A stretch of 24,761 bases of DNA from Acetobacteraceae bacterium (GTDB lineage: Bacteria > Pseudomonadota > Alphaproteobacteria > Acetobacterales > Acetobacteraceae), in contig DAHUXX010000284.1 in NCBI GenBank assembly GCA_027306955.1, positions 1-24,761 of the forward strand. The letters run 5' to 3'. This document shows positions 15,828-24,187 of the stretch, piece after piece. Both the position numbers and the translations under genes were made by a program. Below the pieces are notes generated by a model that was not told the DNA's origin, ran no database searches, and was given only the letters and a program-made list of their open reading frames with translations. Positions within the stretch are counted from its first letter, which is position 1. The number at the start of each line of letters is the position of its first letter.

Positions 15828-17054
15828 TTAATCCGCCACCGGCCCATATTGCGAGACGAAGACGCAGGACGGCGTCGCCAATTCCGCGTGGGTGCTGGCG
15901 CGGCGGTAGAAGGGCTGGAACGACGCGCCGGTGAAATGCGTGACCAGACTCCGGCGCGACGGCCTGGCGTTGGCGCCCGGCTCGCCCATGGCGCCGGAGA
16001 TCGCGGAGCCACCATGCGCGAGATCGGCATGCCACACCAGCACGTCCCCGGCCAGGGCGAGAAACGCCTCGCGGCGGTGGCCATGGGCCGCCGCGTCCTG
16101 GTGCAGGCTCTCGAGAAAGCGCGGATGCGCGTCCGGCTCCGCCTCCATCCATTTGGAGGCGCCGCCAAACAGGAAAGCCGGCGCGCGATGGCTGCCGACA
16201 TAATATTCCAGCTCTCCCGTGTGCGGCTTGATGTCCTCGAGGGCGAGCCAGGTCGCGGCCAGCGCCAGCGGGTTGCCGTCGATCTTCACGTAGGCGGTGT
16301 CCTTGTGCATCGCCTGTTGTGATCCGGTCTCGAAATAAAGCGACTGGAATGCCTTGGGGGTCTCGCCGAACACCGCGGCGAGGAAGTGCATCGCCGGGCC
16401 GTTGGCGATTGCCTGGCGCACCACCGCGTCGTGGGCATAGAGATCGAGCATCTTGGTGCGCCCGTAACGGAACGCGGCCTCGGGCGGCACGTAGTGCAGC
16501 GCACCGTCTGGCTCGAATGTCTCGATCAGCAGACCCTCTGGCGGCTTTTTCCAGGCGCGGTCCACCGCGGCGTTCACCATGGCGAGCGTGGCCGCGTCGA
16601 CCGCGCCGCGCAGCACCACGTAGCCGTCGCGCACGAAGCGGAACAGCAGCCCGGCCGGTGCGTCGTCGATCGCTCCCCGCCGGTGCTTCGCGCCCAGCGC
16701 GTCGATCCAGTCCGGGCGATCGATCCACAGGCCGGCGAACCGGCCCGGTGCCGTCGCGCCGCCCGCAGCCGCCTCGCGTGGCAGCAGATAGACGTCGCTC
16801 CCGACCAGGCGCAGCCGAACCCGCGCGGGATCGACCGACACGAAGGGCGGCACGTCGAAACGGAACGCGACATCGCCGTTGCTGATCCCGGCATTCGCGA
16901 GGTCCTCGCGGTAGCGATTCGCGACGCAGGTGCCGACCTCGGCATCGCCCGCCATCACCTGAAGCGTGAAGCGATGCAGCGGCGTCTCGTCGGCATAAAC
17001 CCAGCCCTCGATAACGTTGCCGTCGCACAGGTCGATCGAGCCGCGAACTGCCAT
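15828..17054 (-). CDS. phytanoyl-CoA dioxygenase (PhyH) family protein with N-terminal beta domain
   Basis: A 408-residue protein. Residues about 135-390 are a PhyH-type Fe(II)/2-oxoglutarate oxygenase: iron ligands His250 and Asp252 (AMHKDTAYV) and distal His347 (HADLAHGGS), and an Arg at 367-368 (PSRRSLVTHF) suited to bind 2-oxoglutarate. Residues 1-70 form a separate module, RGSIDLCDGNVIEGWVYADE through FRFDVPPFV; this glycine/tryptophan pattern (G-x-I-D ... I-x-G-W) occurs at the ends of glycan-related proteins of alphaproteobacteria, and would suggest a carbohydrate or glycolipid substrate. GGAGGCGGGA precedes the ATG. It starts 26 nt after alaS. The substrate is unknown: PhyH proteins also act in natural-product, hopanoid and ectoine pathways. 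Confidence 0.87.
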   Translation of the reverse strand: MAVRGSIDLCDGNVIEGWVYADETPLHRFTLQVMAGDAEVGTCVANRYREDLANAGISNGDVAFRFDVPPFVSVDPARVRLRLVGSDVYLLPREAAAGGATAPGRFAGLWIDRPDWIDALGAKHRRGAIDDAPAGLLFRFVRDGYVVLRGAVDAATLAMVNAAVDRAWKKPPEGLLIETFEPDGALHYVPPEAAFRYGRTKMLDLYAHDAVVRQAIANGPAMHFLAAVFGETPKAFQSLYFETGSQQAMHKDTAYVKIDGNPLALAATWLALEDIKPHTGELEYYVGSHRAPAFLFGGASKWMEAEPDAHPRFLESLHQDAAAHGHRREAFLALAGDVLVWHADLAHGGSAISGAMGEPGANARPSRRSLVTHFTGASFQPFYRRASTHAELATPSCVFVSQYGPVAD

Positions 17055-17080
17055 TCCCGCCTCCGCGCCGAGGTTAAGTT

Positions 17081-19720
17081 TCAGCCCGTGAGAGCCGCGC
17101 GCACCGCGGCCAGCGCCGCGTCCGCGGCGGCAGCGTCCGGCCCGCCGGCCTGCGCCATGTCCGCCCGCCCGCCGCCGCCCTTGCCGCCCACGGCCGAGGC
17201 CGCCACGCGCACCAGGTCCACGGCGCTGACCTTGCCGGCGGCATTGCCCGCGACATGCACGACGATGTTGGCCTTGCCGTTGGCGGTGGAGATCAGGGCC
17301 ACGACATCGGCATCGTTCTGCTGCCGTATCGTCTCCGCCAGGCCCTTGAGCTCGCCCGGGGAAACCTCGCCGAGGTTGCGCGCGACCAGCCTGCCGGATT
17401 TCGTTTCCTCGACGCCTCCCGAAGCCGTTTCGCCCGAGGCGAGCTTCCTTTGCAGTTCCGCCACCTGGCGCTCCAGCCGGCGGCGCTCCTCGAGCAATGC
17501 CGCAACGCGCTCGGCGGCGTCCGCTGGGCTGGTGCGAAGCGCGGCGGCGATGGCGCCGAGACGGTCCTCGTCCGCTTCCGCGGCCTCGATGGCGGCTTCG
17601 GCGGCGACCGCCTCGATACGGCGCACACCGGCGCTCACGCCGCTCTCGGCCACGATGCGGAAGGCGCCGATATCGCCGGTGCGCGCGACATGCGTACCGC
17701 CGCAGAGCTCGATCGACCAGGCGGAGCGGTTGCCTTCCCCGCCCCCCATGCTGACCACGCGCACCTCGTCGCCGTATTTCTCGCCGAACAGGGCCATCGC
17801 GCCCTCGGCGATCGCGGCGTCAGGCGTCATCAGCCGTGTCGTGACCTCGGAGTTCTCGCGGATGCGCGCGTTCACGTCGCGCTCCACGCGGCGCAGATCC
17901 TCCGCGCCGATCGGCGCCGGATGGGAGATGTCGAAGCGCAGCCGGTCGGGCGCGTTCAGGCTGCCCTTCTGCGCGACATGCGTGCCCAGGCGGCGGCGCA
18001 GCGCCTCGTGCAGCAGATGGGTCGCCGAATGGTGCGCGCGGATCGCCGAGCGGCGCGCATGGTCGACCGCGGCGATCACGCCCATCCCGGTCCGTACCGT
18101 TCCAGAAACGACCGAGCCGGCGTGGACGAGGAGGTCGCCCGCGCGCTTCTGCGTGTCGTCGATACGGATCTCGAACCCCTCGCCGGTGAGCAGGCCGGTA
18201 TCGCCGACCTGGCCACCGCTCTCGCCATAGAACGGCGTCTGGTTCAGCACCACGCAGACGGCGGCGCCGAGGCCGGCCTCTTTCGTTTCGGTTCCGTTCT
18301 GGACCAGCGCGAGCACGGCGGCCTCGGCGCGCTCCGTGGCATAGCCGAGGAACTCGCTCGCCCCCAGCTTTTCGCGCAGCGCGAACCAGATGGCGTCCTG
18401 CGCTGCCTCGCCGGAGCCGGCCCAGGAGGCGCGGGCGCGCCTGCGCTGCTCCGCCATCGCCGCCTCGAAGCCGGCGACATCGACGCCGCGCCCCTGCTCG
18501 CGCAGCGCGTCCTGCGTGAGGTCGAGCGGGAAGCCGTAGGTGTCGTAGAGGCGGAAGGCGACGTCGCCCGCAAGCTTCTGTCCGTCGCCAAGCTTGCCGG
18601 TTTCCTCGGCCAGCAGCGCGAGACCGCGTTCCAGCAGCGCGCGGAAGCGGGTTTCCTCCAGCGTCAGCGTCTCGGCGATGAGTTTCTCGGCGCGGCCGAG
18701 CTCCGGGTAGGCGGCGCCCATCTGGCGGATCAGTGCCGGCAGGATCCGCGCCATGATCGGCTCGCTGGCACCCATCCGGTGCGCGTGGCGCATGGCGCGG
18801 CGCATGATCCGTCGCAGCACGTAGCCGCGGCCCTCGTTGGAGGGCAGCACACCGTCCGCGATCAGGAAGGCGGTGCTGCGCAGATGGTCCGCGACCACAC
18901 GATGGCTGGCGCGGTCCGGCCCGTCCGGGTCGCGGCCCGTCGCCTCGGCGGAGGCGAGCACGAGGGCGCGCAACGTGTCGGTATCGTAATTGTCATGCTT
19001 GCCCTGCAGGATGGCGGCGAAGCGCTCGAGCCCCATGCCGGTGTCGATCGAGGGGCGCGGCAGCGGCACCCGGGTGCCGGGCGGGCCCTCCTCGAACTGC
19101 ATGAACACCAGGTTCCAGATCTCGATGAAGCGGTCGCCGTCCTCGTCCGGCGAGCCGGGCGGGCCGCCCGGGATCCCGGAGCCATGGTCGTAGAAGATCT
19201 CCGAGCACGGGCCGCACGGGCCGGTGTCACCCATTCGCCAGAAATTATCGGAGGTCGCGATGCGGACGATGCGCTCCTCCGGCAGGCCCGCGATCTTCTT
19301 CCACAGCGCCGCGGCGTCGTCGTCCTCCGAATAGACGGTGACCATGAGGCGCTCGCGCGGCAGGGCGAAGTCGCGCGTCAGCAGCGTCCAGGCATGGTGG
19401 ATCGCCTGTTCCTTGAAGTAGTCGCCAAAGGAGAAGTTCCCCAGCATCTCGAAGAACGTGTGGTGACGCGCGGTGTAGCCCACGTTGTCGAGGTCGTTGT
19501 GCTTGCCGCCGGCGCGTACGCATTTCTGCGCGGTGGTGGCGCGCACATAGGGCCGCCGCTCCTGGCCGGTAAACACACGCTTGAACTGCACCATTCCGGA
19601 ATTGGTAAAGAGCAGGGTCGGGTCGTTGCGCGGCACGAGCGGCGAGGAGGCGACAACCTCGTGGCCGTTACGAGCGAAATAGTCGAGGAAGGTCGCGCGA
19701 AGTTCGTTGCTGGTGGTCAT
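17081..19720 (-). CDS. alaS: alanyl-tRNA synthetase
   Basis: An 879-residue class II synthetase that charges tRNA-Ala, with an editing domain that removes mischarged Ser/Gly. The start is taken at the ATG at 19720 (MTTSNELRATFLDYF), the standard N-terminus; a TTG three codons upstream is in frame but less likely. Motif 1 region ends in SSPLVPRNDPTLLFTNSGM, followed by KCVRAGGKHNDLDNVG and HHTFFEMLGNFSFGDYFK. The editing-domain zinc ligands appear as HHSATHLLHEAL (near residue 562) and CGGTHVARTGDIG (near 671). The C-terminal oligomerisation domain ends with the GGKGGGGRADMAQAGG block (about 838-853). Full length. It follows the nucleoside hydrolase by 38 nt rather than recA, its more usual neighbour. 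Confidence 0.97.
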   Translation of the reverse strand: MTTSNELRATFLDYFARNGHEVVASSPLVPRNDPTLLFTNSGMVQFKRVFTGQERRPYVRATTAQKCVRAGGKHNDLDNVGYTARHHTFFEMLGNFSFGDYFKEQAIHHAWTLLTRDFALPRERLMVTVYSEDDDAAALWKKIAGLPEERIVRIATSDNFWRMGDTGPCGPCSEIFYDHGSGIPGGPPGSPDEDGDRFIEIWNLVFMQFEEGPPGTRVPLPRPSIDTGMGLERFAAILQGKHDNYDTDTLRALVLASAEATGRDPDGPDRASHRVVADHLRSTAFLIADGVLPSNEGRGYVLRRIMRRAMRHAHRMGASEPIMARILPALIRQMGAAYPELGRAEKLIAETLTLEETRFRALLERGLALLAEETGKLGDGQKLAGDVAFRLYDTYGFPLDLTQDALREQGRGVDVAGFEAAMAEQRRRARASWAGSGEAAQDAIWFALREKLGASEFLGYATERAEAAVLALVQNGTETKEAGLGAAVCVVLNQTPFYGESGGQVGDTGLLTGEGFEIRIDDTQKRAGDLLVHAGSVVSGTVRTGMGVIAAVDHARRSAIRAHHSATHLLHEALRRRLGTHVAQKGSLNAPDRLRFDISHPAPIGAEDLRRVERDVNARIRENSEVTTRLMTPDAAIAEGAMALFGEKYGDEVRVVSMGGGEGNRSAWSIELCGGTHVARTGDIGAFRIVAESGVSAGVRRIEAVAAEAAIEAAEADEDRLGAIAAALRTSPADAAERVAALLEERRRLERQVAELQRKLASGETASGGVEETKSGRLVARNLGEVSPGELKGLAETIRQQNDADVVALISTANGKANIVVHVAGNAAGKVSAVDLVRVAASAVGGKGGGGRADMAQAGGPDAAAADAALAAVRAALTG

Positions 19721-19758
19721 AGGCCGCAACTAGCGCGCCCGGCGCCCCCTGTCACCTG

Positions 19759-20661
19759 TCATGCGAGGCGCGCCAGGCGCTCGGCAAGCAGGGCGAAGAA
19801 CCCGGGCGAATCAAGCCGCTCGAGCAGCCGCGCCGGCCCCTCCCCCGGCGTGATCCGGGTCCGCCCCCGCGTCTCCCCGGCGTGGTCCACAGCCACGCGG
19901 GCCGGTGCATGGGTGAACAGGCGGGGGGCGATGAGCCAGGCGACGGCGCAGGCGTCGTGCTGCGGGTGGCCGAAACCCGAGGGATAGGCGCGCATCGGCA
20001 CGCTCCCCATGATCGCCCGTGCCGCCGCCATGCACCGCCCGGTTTCCGGCAGGGCGGCGAGCCATTCGCGCGTGCAGATCGCCTGGCGGGTGAGGTCGAG
20101 CGTGACGAGCGTGACCGGCCGGCCGCATCCCAGCACGACGGACAGCGCCTCCGGGTCCGACCAGGCGTTGAACTCGGCATGGGGCGTGACGTTCCCGCGC
20201 GTGACGGCGCCGCTCATCAGCACGATCTGCGCGACATGGGCGGCAAGCGCCGGCTCGGTGGCGAGGGCGAGGGCAAGGTTGGTGGCGGGGCCGATGCCGA
20301 CCAGCGTGAGCCCCTCCGGTCCCGTCGTCCGCAGCGCGGCGCGGATGGCGTCCGCGGCGATGCCGGGCGCCGCTGGCCTTCCCTCCGGCAGCGCGACGCC
20401 CGCAAGCCCGTCCTCGCCATGGACATAGGCCGCATCCTCGAAACACCCGAGCAGCGGCCGGTCCGCGCCAGCGACCACTTGGATGTCCGCGCCGGCCAGC
20501 GAGAGGAGAGCTCGCGCATTCCGCAGCGTGCGCGCCAGGCCAACATTGCCGCCGGTGACGGTGACCAGCGCGACCTCGATCTCCGGCGAGGCGAGGGCAA
20601 GGAACAGCGCGATGGCGTCGTCCGTCCCTGGGTCGGTGTCGATAATGACCCGGCGCCTCAT
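19759..20661 (-). CDS. nucleoside hydrolase (IUNH family)
   Basis: A 300-residue inosine/uridine-preferring nucleoside hydrolase, splitting the N-glycosidic bond of nucleosides to give free base and ribose. The N-terminal Ca2+-binding motif DTDPGTDDA (residues 8-16) is intact; the interior has LMSGAVTRGNVTPHAEFN and ATNLALAL, and the distal metal ligand in GHPQHDACAVAWLI. Start at 20661 (MRRRVIID), consistent with family members, without the unsupported upstream extension. It diverges from the lyase gene at 20772 and precedes alaS by 38 nt on the same strand. Exact base specificity cannot be derived. Confidence 0.93.
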   Translation of the reverse strand: MRRRVIIDTDPGTDDAIALFLALASPEIEVALVTVTGGNVGLARTLRNARALLSLAGADIQVVAGADRPLLGCFEDAAYVHGEDGLAGVALPEGRPAAPGIAADAIRAALRTTGPEGLTLVGIGPATNLALALATEPALAAHVAQIVLMSGAVTRGNVTPHAEFNAWSDPEALSVVLGCGRPVTLVTLDLTRQAICTREWLAALPETGRCMAAARAIMGSVPMRAYPSGFGHPQHDACAVAWLIAPRLFTHAPARVAVDHAGETRGRTRITPGEGPARLLERLDSPGFFALLAERLARLA

Positions 20662-20771
20662 GGCGCGTGTCGTCGGCGTGGCGGCATGGGAGGGTGCGCG
20701 CTTGCTGGGGCTGTCTTCCTGTGGCGCGATGGAAGGGGCAGGCTGATGGCCTGTCAACGCGAGGCCACGCC

Positions 20772-21623
20772 ATGCCCCTCCCCGCTCCCCGCGCCGCGTT
20801 CCGCGCCCTGCTTGCCGGCGAGCGCGTGGTCCATCCCGGCTCCGTGTTCGACCCGCTCTCGGCGCGCGCGGCCGCGGATCTCGGTTTCGAGGCGCTGATG
20901 TTCGCGGGCTCCGTCGCCTCGCTGGCGATCCTCGGGGCGCCGGACCTGGTTTCCATCACGCTGACGGAGTTCGCGGGGCAGTGCCGGCGCATAACCCGCG
21001 CCGTCCCGGGCGGCCCGCCGCTGCTGGTGGATGCCGACCACGGCTACGGCAACGCCCATGGCGCGGCGCGCACGGTGGTGGAGCTGGAGGCAGCGGGCGT
21101 CTCGGCGATGACGCTGGAGGACACCGAGTTGCCGCAGCCCTATGGCGCGAAGGGCGTGACGCTGCTGCCGCTCGAGGCGGGGCTTGGCAAGCTGCGCGCG
21201 GCTCTGGCAGTTCGCGCCGACCCTGGCTTCGTCATCGTCGCGCGCACCTCGGCCCTCGCCGCGACGGATGCCGCGGACGCGCTTGCCCGCTGCCGCGCCT
21301 ATGCCGCGGCCGGAGCGGACGCGCTGTTCCTGGCCGGGGCGAGCCGGCGGGAGGATGTTGCGGCGATCCACGCGGCAACCAGGCTGCCGATCCTCCTCGG
21401 CGGCGGCAGTGCCGAGCCGCGCGCGCAGGACGGGGTGCGCGTGGCGTTGCAGGGGCACCAGCCGGTGATGGCGGCAATGCGTGCCGCGTACGAGACGCTG
21501 GCGCATCTGCGCGCCGGCAACCCGCCAGCGACCCTCGCCAACCAGCCGGACGCGGCGCTGGTGCGGCGGCTGACGCGCGCCGACGACTACGCCAAGGCCG
21601 GGCGGGATTTCCTCGGTTTGTAG
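20772..21623 (+). CDS. isocitrate lyase/PEP mutase superfamily protein, oxaloacetate decarboxylase-like
   Basis: A 283-residue TIM-barrel enzyme. The Mg-binding signature DADHGYGN is at 87-94 and EDTELPQPYG at 116-125; the combination, with the L-P-x-x-[FY]-G end of the second block, matches the PA4872-type oxaloacetate decarboxylase subfamily, which lacks the catalytic cysteine of isocitrate and methylisocitrate lyases. HPGSVFDPLSARAAADLGFEAL near the N-terminus is family-typical. ATG at 20772 has GCGAGG about 8 nt upstream. It would convert oxaloacetate to pyruvate; other C-C lyase reactions in the superfamily remain possible. The last 37 nt overlap the convergent sigma-factor gene. Confidence 0.85.
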   Translation: MPLPAPRAAFRALLAGERVVHPGSVFDPLSARAAADLGFEALMFAGSVASLAILGAPDLVSITLTEFAGQCRRITRAVPGGPPLLVDADHGYGNAHGAARTVVELEAAGVSAMTLEDTELPQPYGAKGVTLLPLEAGLGKLRAALAVRADPGFVIVARTSALAATDAADALARCRAYAAAGADALFLAGASRREDVAAIHAATRLPILLGGGSAEPRAQDGVRVALQGHQPVMAAMRAAYETLAHLRAGNPPATLANQPDAALVRRLTRADDYAKAGRDFLGL

Positions 21624-22312
21624 AACGGGGGCCGGTCGAGCCAGTCCCAGAGGCGTTGCAGCGTGCCCTTGCGGGGTGGCGCGGCGCCACCGGCCTTCGG
21701 CGCAACGAGAGCGTCGATGGCGTTGCGCACCTTCACCCGCGCGCGGTGCAGCAGCACACGGTGATTGGCTTCCGAGATACCGAGGATCTCACAGGTTTCC
21801 TCCGGCGTGCGCTGCTCGATGTCGCGGAGCACGATCACCGCCTTCTGGCTTTCCGGCAATCGCTCGATCGCCGCCTGGACGTGTTCCCAGAGCTGGCGGC
21901 CGCCATACTCGCGCTCCGGGTCCAGCTCCTCCCAGAGCTGCGGCGCGTCCACCCAATGCCCGTCCGGCTGGAAGGCGGAGAGCGGCACGGCGCGATCCTC
22001 CGAGCCGCCGAAGCCGGCCGGCAGGCCCGTGAACCTTCCCTCGGCGCGGATGCGGGTGCGGGCGCGGTTGGCGACGATGGTAAAGAGCCAGGCGGCGAGC
22101 GTGGTCCGCCTCTCGTAGCGCGCGATGGCGGTGAACACGGCGGCCCAGGAATCCTGCACCACCTCTTCCGCCTGGGCGCGGGAGCCGATGATGCCGCTGG
22201 CGACACGGACCATGGCGGCGTGGAACCGGTGCACGAGCTTGCGGTAGGCGGCTTCGTCCCCGGCCTGGAGGCGGGCGATGAAGGCCGGGTCGTCGAACTC
22301 GCCATCGGTCAT
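21587..22312 (-). CDS. ECF-type RNA polymerase sigma factor
   Basis: A 241-residue sigma factor with region 2 at about 12-92 (DEAAYRKLVHRFHAAM, EEVVQDSWAAVF, RTTLAAWLFTIVANRARTR) and region 4 at about 142-200 (AIERLPESQKAVIVLRDIE, ETCEILGIS, then VLLHRARVKVRNAI). The linker is longer than usual (about 50 residues, DGHWVDAPQLWEELDPE), and a tail of about 40 residues ends KPRKSRPALA. There is no SnoaL-type domain. The gene diverges from a small zinc protein at 22401 that looks like its anti-sigma factor. Transcription and stop overlap the lyase gene tail-to-tail by 37 nt. The function controlled is unknown. Confidence 0.92.
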   Translation of the reverse strand: MTDGEFDDPAFIARLQAGDEAAYRKLVHRFHAAMVRVASGIIGSRAQAEEVVQDSWAAVFTAIARYERRTTLAAWLFTIVANRARTRIRAEGRFTGLPAGFGGSEDRAVPLSAFQPDGHWVDAPQLWEELDPEREYGGRQLWEHVQAAIERLPESQKAVIVLRDIEQRTPEETCEILGISEANHRVLLHRARVKVRNAIDALVAPKAGGAAPPRKGTLQRLWDWLDRPPFYKPRKSRPALA

Positions 22313-22348
22313 CGCGGCCTCCCCATCCGAGCGTTTGGCGTGCGCATG

Positions 22349-22362
22349 GACACTGTGTCACA
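22349..22362. promoter_or_regulatory. dyad in the sigma/anti-sigma intergenic region
   Basis: GACAC-T-GTGTC (22349-22359) is a perfect 11-bp dyad, with TGTCACA running on to 22362. It stands about midway in the 88-nt gap between the divergent sigma-factor and anti-sigma-like genes. Such placement suits a shared promoter element or regulator site. TGTCACA resembles some published ECF -35 boxes, but no convincing -10 follows, so only the dyad itself is claimed. Confidence 0.35.
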
Positions 22363-22400
22363 AGTAGGGGCGCCGCGGGTTACGCCAAGGAGGGCAACGC

Positions 22401-22628
22401 ATGCTGGTCTGCCGCGACGTTTCGGAGATGCTGACGGACTACACCGAGGGCACGCTCGGTGCCCGGCGATGGGTGGGCGTGCGCTGGCATCTCGCGATCT
22501 GCCCCATGTGCCGCGCCTTCCTCGTCCAGTTGCGTGCCACGCGCTCCATCCTTTCGCGCATCCGCCTGCCCGCAGACGAGGAGGGAGAGGCACGGGCAAT
22601 GGCGGAGCGCGAGCGGAGGGGAGGCTAG
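22401..22628 (+). CDS. small zf-HC2-type anti-sigma factor-like protein
   Basis: A 75-residue soluble protein. The zinc-binding anti-sigma pattern is visible: Cys4 (LVCRDVSEMLTDYTEG) plus H-x3-C-x2-C at His30, Cys34 and Cys37 (WHLAICPMC). No transmembrane segment exists, so it would act in the cytoplasm as a bare ZAS domain, releasing the sigma factor on a change of redox or zinc state. AAGGAGGG at 22387-22394 is a strong ribosome site 6 nt before the ATG. It diverges from the ECF sigma factor at 22312, where a partner would be expected, although co-directional order is more common. The C-terminus is charged (EARAMAERERRGG). Its TAG shares CTAG with the opposite-strand gene. Confidence 0.82.
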   Translation: MLVCRDVSEMLTDYTEGTLGARRWVGVRWHLAICPMCRAFLVQLRATRSILSRIRLPADEEGEARAMAERERRGG

Positions 22629-23011
22629 GCCGGCGCGAAGACGGGCAGCCTGCCGCCGCCCTCCGTCGGCGCGAAACGCACGCGCACCGGCTGGCCGATG
22701 CGGATATCGGCGAACGGGCTGTCCACGATATTGGTCATCATGCGCACGCCCTCCGCCAACTCCACATAGGCGATGGCATAGGGCACCTCGGCGCGCTCCA
22801 TCACCGAAAAACTGTAGATCGTGCCCTCGCCATTCGACTCCACCCATTCGGTGTCGCCGCTCATGCAGTGGGGGCACAGGGCGCGCGGATACCAGTGGAA
22901 CCGGCCGCAGGCACGGCAGCGCTTGATCAGCAGGCGGCCTTCCTTCGCGGCCTGCCAGAACTCGCCCGTCTCGGGCGTGACCACGGGTTCGGGATAACGC
23001 CGGTCGGCCAT
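22625..23011 (-). CDS. DUF35 Zn-ribbon/OB-fold protein, partner of thiolase-like protein
   Basis: A 128-residue Zn-ribbon plus OB-fold acyl-CoA-binding-type protein. The zinc cysteines are Cys32 and Cys35 (CRAC) and Cys46 and Cys49 (CPHC); the OB part covers about 55-125 (EGTIYSFSVMERA, YAIAYVELAEGVRMMTNIV, IGQPVRVRF). The ATG at 23011 shares one base with the thiolase-like stop (TGATG), so the two are translationally coupled. DUF35 proteins form complexes with thiolase-like partners in which the pair binds CoA thioesters; in steroid side-chain degradation (Ltp2 with a DUF35 domain) this yields an aldolase. The same kind of complex is inferred here. The 3' end meets the anti-sigma-like gene in a shared CTAG. 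Confidence 0.9.
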   Translation of the reverse strand: MADRRYPEPVVTPETGEFWQAAKEGRLLIKRCRACGRFHWYPRALCPHCMSGDTEWVESNGEGTIYSFSVMERAEVPYAIAYVELAEGVRMMTNIVDSPFADIRIGQPVRVRFAPTEGGGRLPVFAPA

Positions 23012-24180
23012 CAGATCCGCTCCATGATGAGGGTGGCGCTGCCGTGCCGGGTCGCGATCAACCCGCCGGTCCCGTGCGCGAGGGCCAGCGTGCAGCCGGG
23101 AACCTGCACCTTCGGGTGCGCCTCGCCGCGGAGCTGGCGCACCGCCTCGATCACCTTGGTCATGCCGCCGCGGTTGGCCGGGTGGTTGTTGCACAGCCCG
23201 CCGCCATCCGTGTTGAAGGGCAGCCTGCCGACGCCGCTGATAAGGTTGCCGTCCGCGACGAAGGCGCCGCCCCTGCCCTTCTCGCAGAAGCCCAGGTCCT
23301 CGATCTGGATCACCACCGTGATGGTGAAGCTGTCATAAATCGAGGCGTACTGGATGTCCGCGGGCTTCACCCCCGCCTCCGCGAACGCCGCGGCGCCGGA
23401 GAAGCGGGCGCCGGTGTAGGTCAGGTCCATGAAGCCGCCGCCCGAGAACTTGGGCGATTCGCCGGCGCCGATGAGGCGGACCAGCGGGCGCTTGAGGCTT
23501 CTCGCGATTTCCTCGCGCGTCACCACCAGCGCGCCGCCGCCGTCCGAGATGACGCAGCAGTCGAGCCGGTGCAGCGGCGTCGTGACCATCGGGCTCGCCA
23601 GCACCTGCTCCACCGTCACCACCTCGCGCAGCATGGCGTTGGGGTTGTGCTGCGCGTGGTGGGAGGCGGCGACCTTCACCCACGCCAGCTGTTCCGATGT
23701 CGTGCCGAACTCGTGCATATGGCGCATCGCCGCCATGGCGTAGCCGTTGGCGACGGTGAGTCCGTAGGGGAATTCGAACCCAACCTCCGGCTGGCCAGGA
23801 CTGCCTTGGCGCGCCGCGGTACCGGTCGCCATGCCCTCGCTGCGCGGGCGGCCGGCGAGCGTGATCAGCGCCACGTTGCACTTGCCCGCCGCGATCGCCT
23901 CCGCCGCGTGCGCCACGTGCACCAGGTAGGAGGAGCCACCGGTATCCGTGGAATCCATGTGACGGAGCCTGAGGTTCATGTAATCGGCGACGGAGAGCGG
24001 GCCCATGCCCGGCGCGTCGCCGGCGCAGAAATATCCGTCGACGTCGTCCTTGCCGAGGCCGGCATCCTCCAGCGCGCCGCGCGCGGCCTCCGCGTGGAGC
24101 TGCATGACCGACTTGTCCGGTGCCTTGCGCGTCGGGTGCTCGTAGGCGCCGACGATGAACGCCCTCCCTTTGATCGTCAT
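23011..24180 (-). CDS. thiolase-like (SCP-x/Ltp2-type) protein lacking the N-terminal nucleophilic Cys
   Basis: A 389-residue thiolase-fold protein with the N-terminal pattern of SCP-x/lipid-transfer thiolases (RAFIVGAYEHPTRKAPD). At the place where true thiolases have Cys, the sequence is DTGGSSYLVHVAHAAEAI (about residues 79-96), so the nucleophile is replaced by Ser. The later block reads TDGGGLCNNHPANRGGM, with a conserved-type His, and the C-terminus has LALAHGTGG in place of the C-x-G of real thiolases. Condensation or cleavage by the normal thiolase route is therefore unlikely. Retro-aldol C-C cleavage, as shown for Ltp2, is the better guess. It follows the Rieske frame by 7 nt, with AGGA before the ATG, and is coupled to the DUF35 gene. 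Confidence 0.9.
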   Translation of the reverse strand: MTIKGRAFIVGAYEHPTRKAPDKSVMQLHAEAARGALEDAGLGKDDVDGYFCAGDAPGMGPLSVADYMNLRLRHMDSTDTGGSSYLVHVAHAAEAIAAGKCNVALITLAGRPRSEGMATGTAARQGSPGQPEVGFEFPYGLTVANGYAMAAMRHMHEFGTTSEQLAWVKVAASHHAQHNPNAMLREVVTVEQVLASPMVTTPLHRLDCCVISDGGGALVVTREEIARSLKRPLVRLIGAGESPKFSGGGFMDLTYTGARFSGAAAFAEAGVKPADIQYASIYDSFTITVVIQIEDLGFCEKGRGGAFVADGNLISGVGRLPFNTDGGGLCNNHPANRGGMTKVIEAVRQLRGEAHPKVQVPGCTLALAHGTGGLIATRHGSATLIMERI

Positions 24181-24187
24181 GCCGTTC

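Noticed and set aside
13522..15831. 769-codon open frame on the plus strand
   Set aside because: It lies antisense to the SDR and MFS genes, is extremely Arg/Asp/Gln/His-rich with no recognisable domain, and arises from GC-biased third positions. The minus-strand genes have full motif sets.
17255..19987. 910-codon open frame on the plus strand
   Set aside because: It is the antisense shadow of alaS, with no family features. The alaS frame is complete and unmistakable.
20729..20757. TTGACA at 20757-20752 on the minus strand as the nucleoside hydrolase promoter
   Set aside because: No acceptable -10 lies 16-18 nt downstream (best TTCCAT), so it was not listed. The 110-nt divergent gap 20662-20771 otherwise shows nothing clear.
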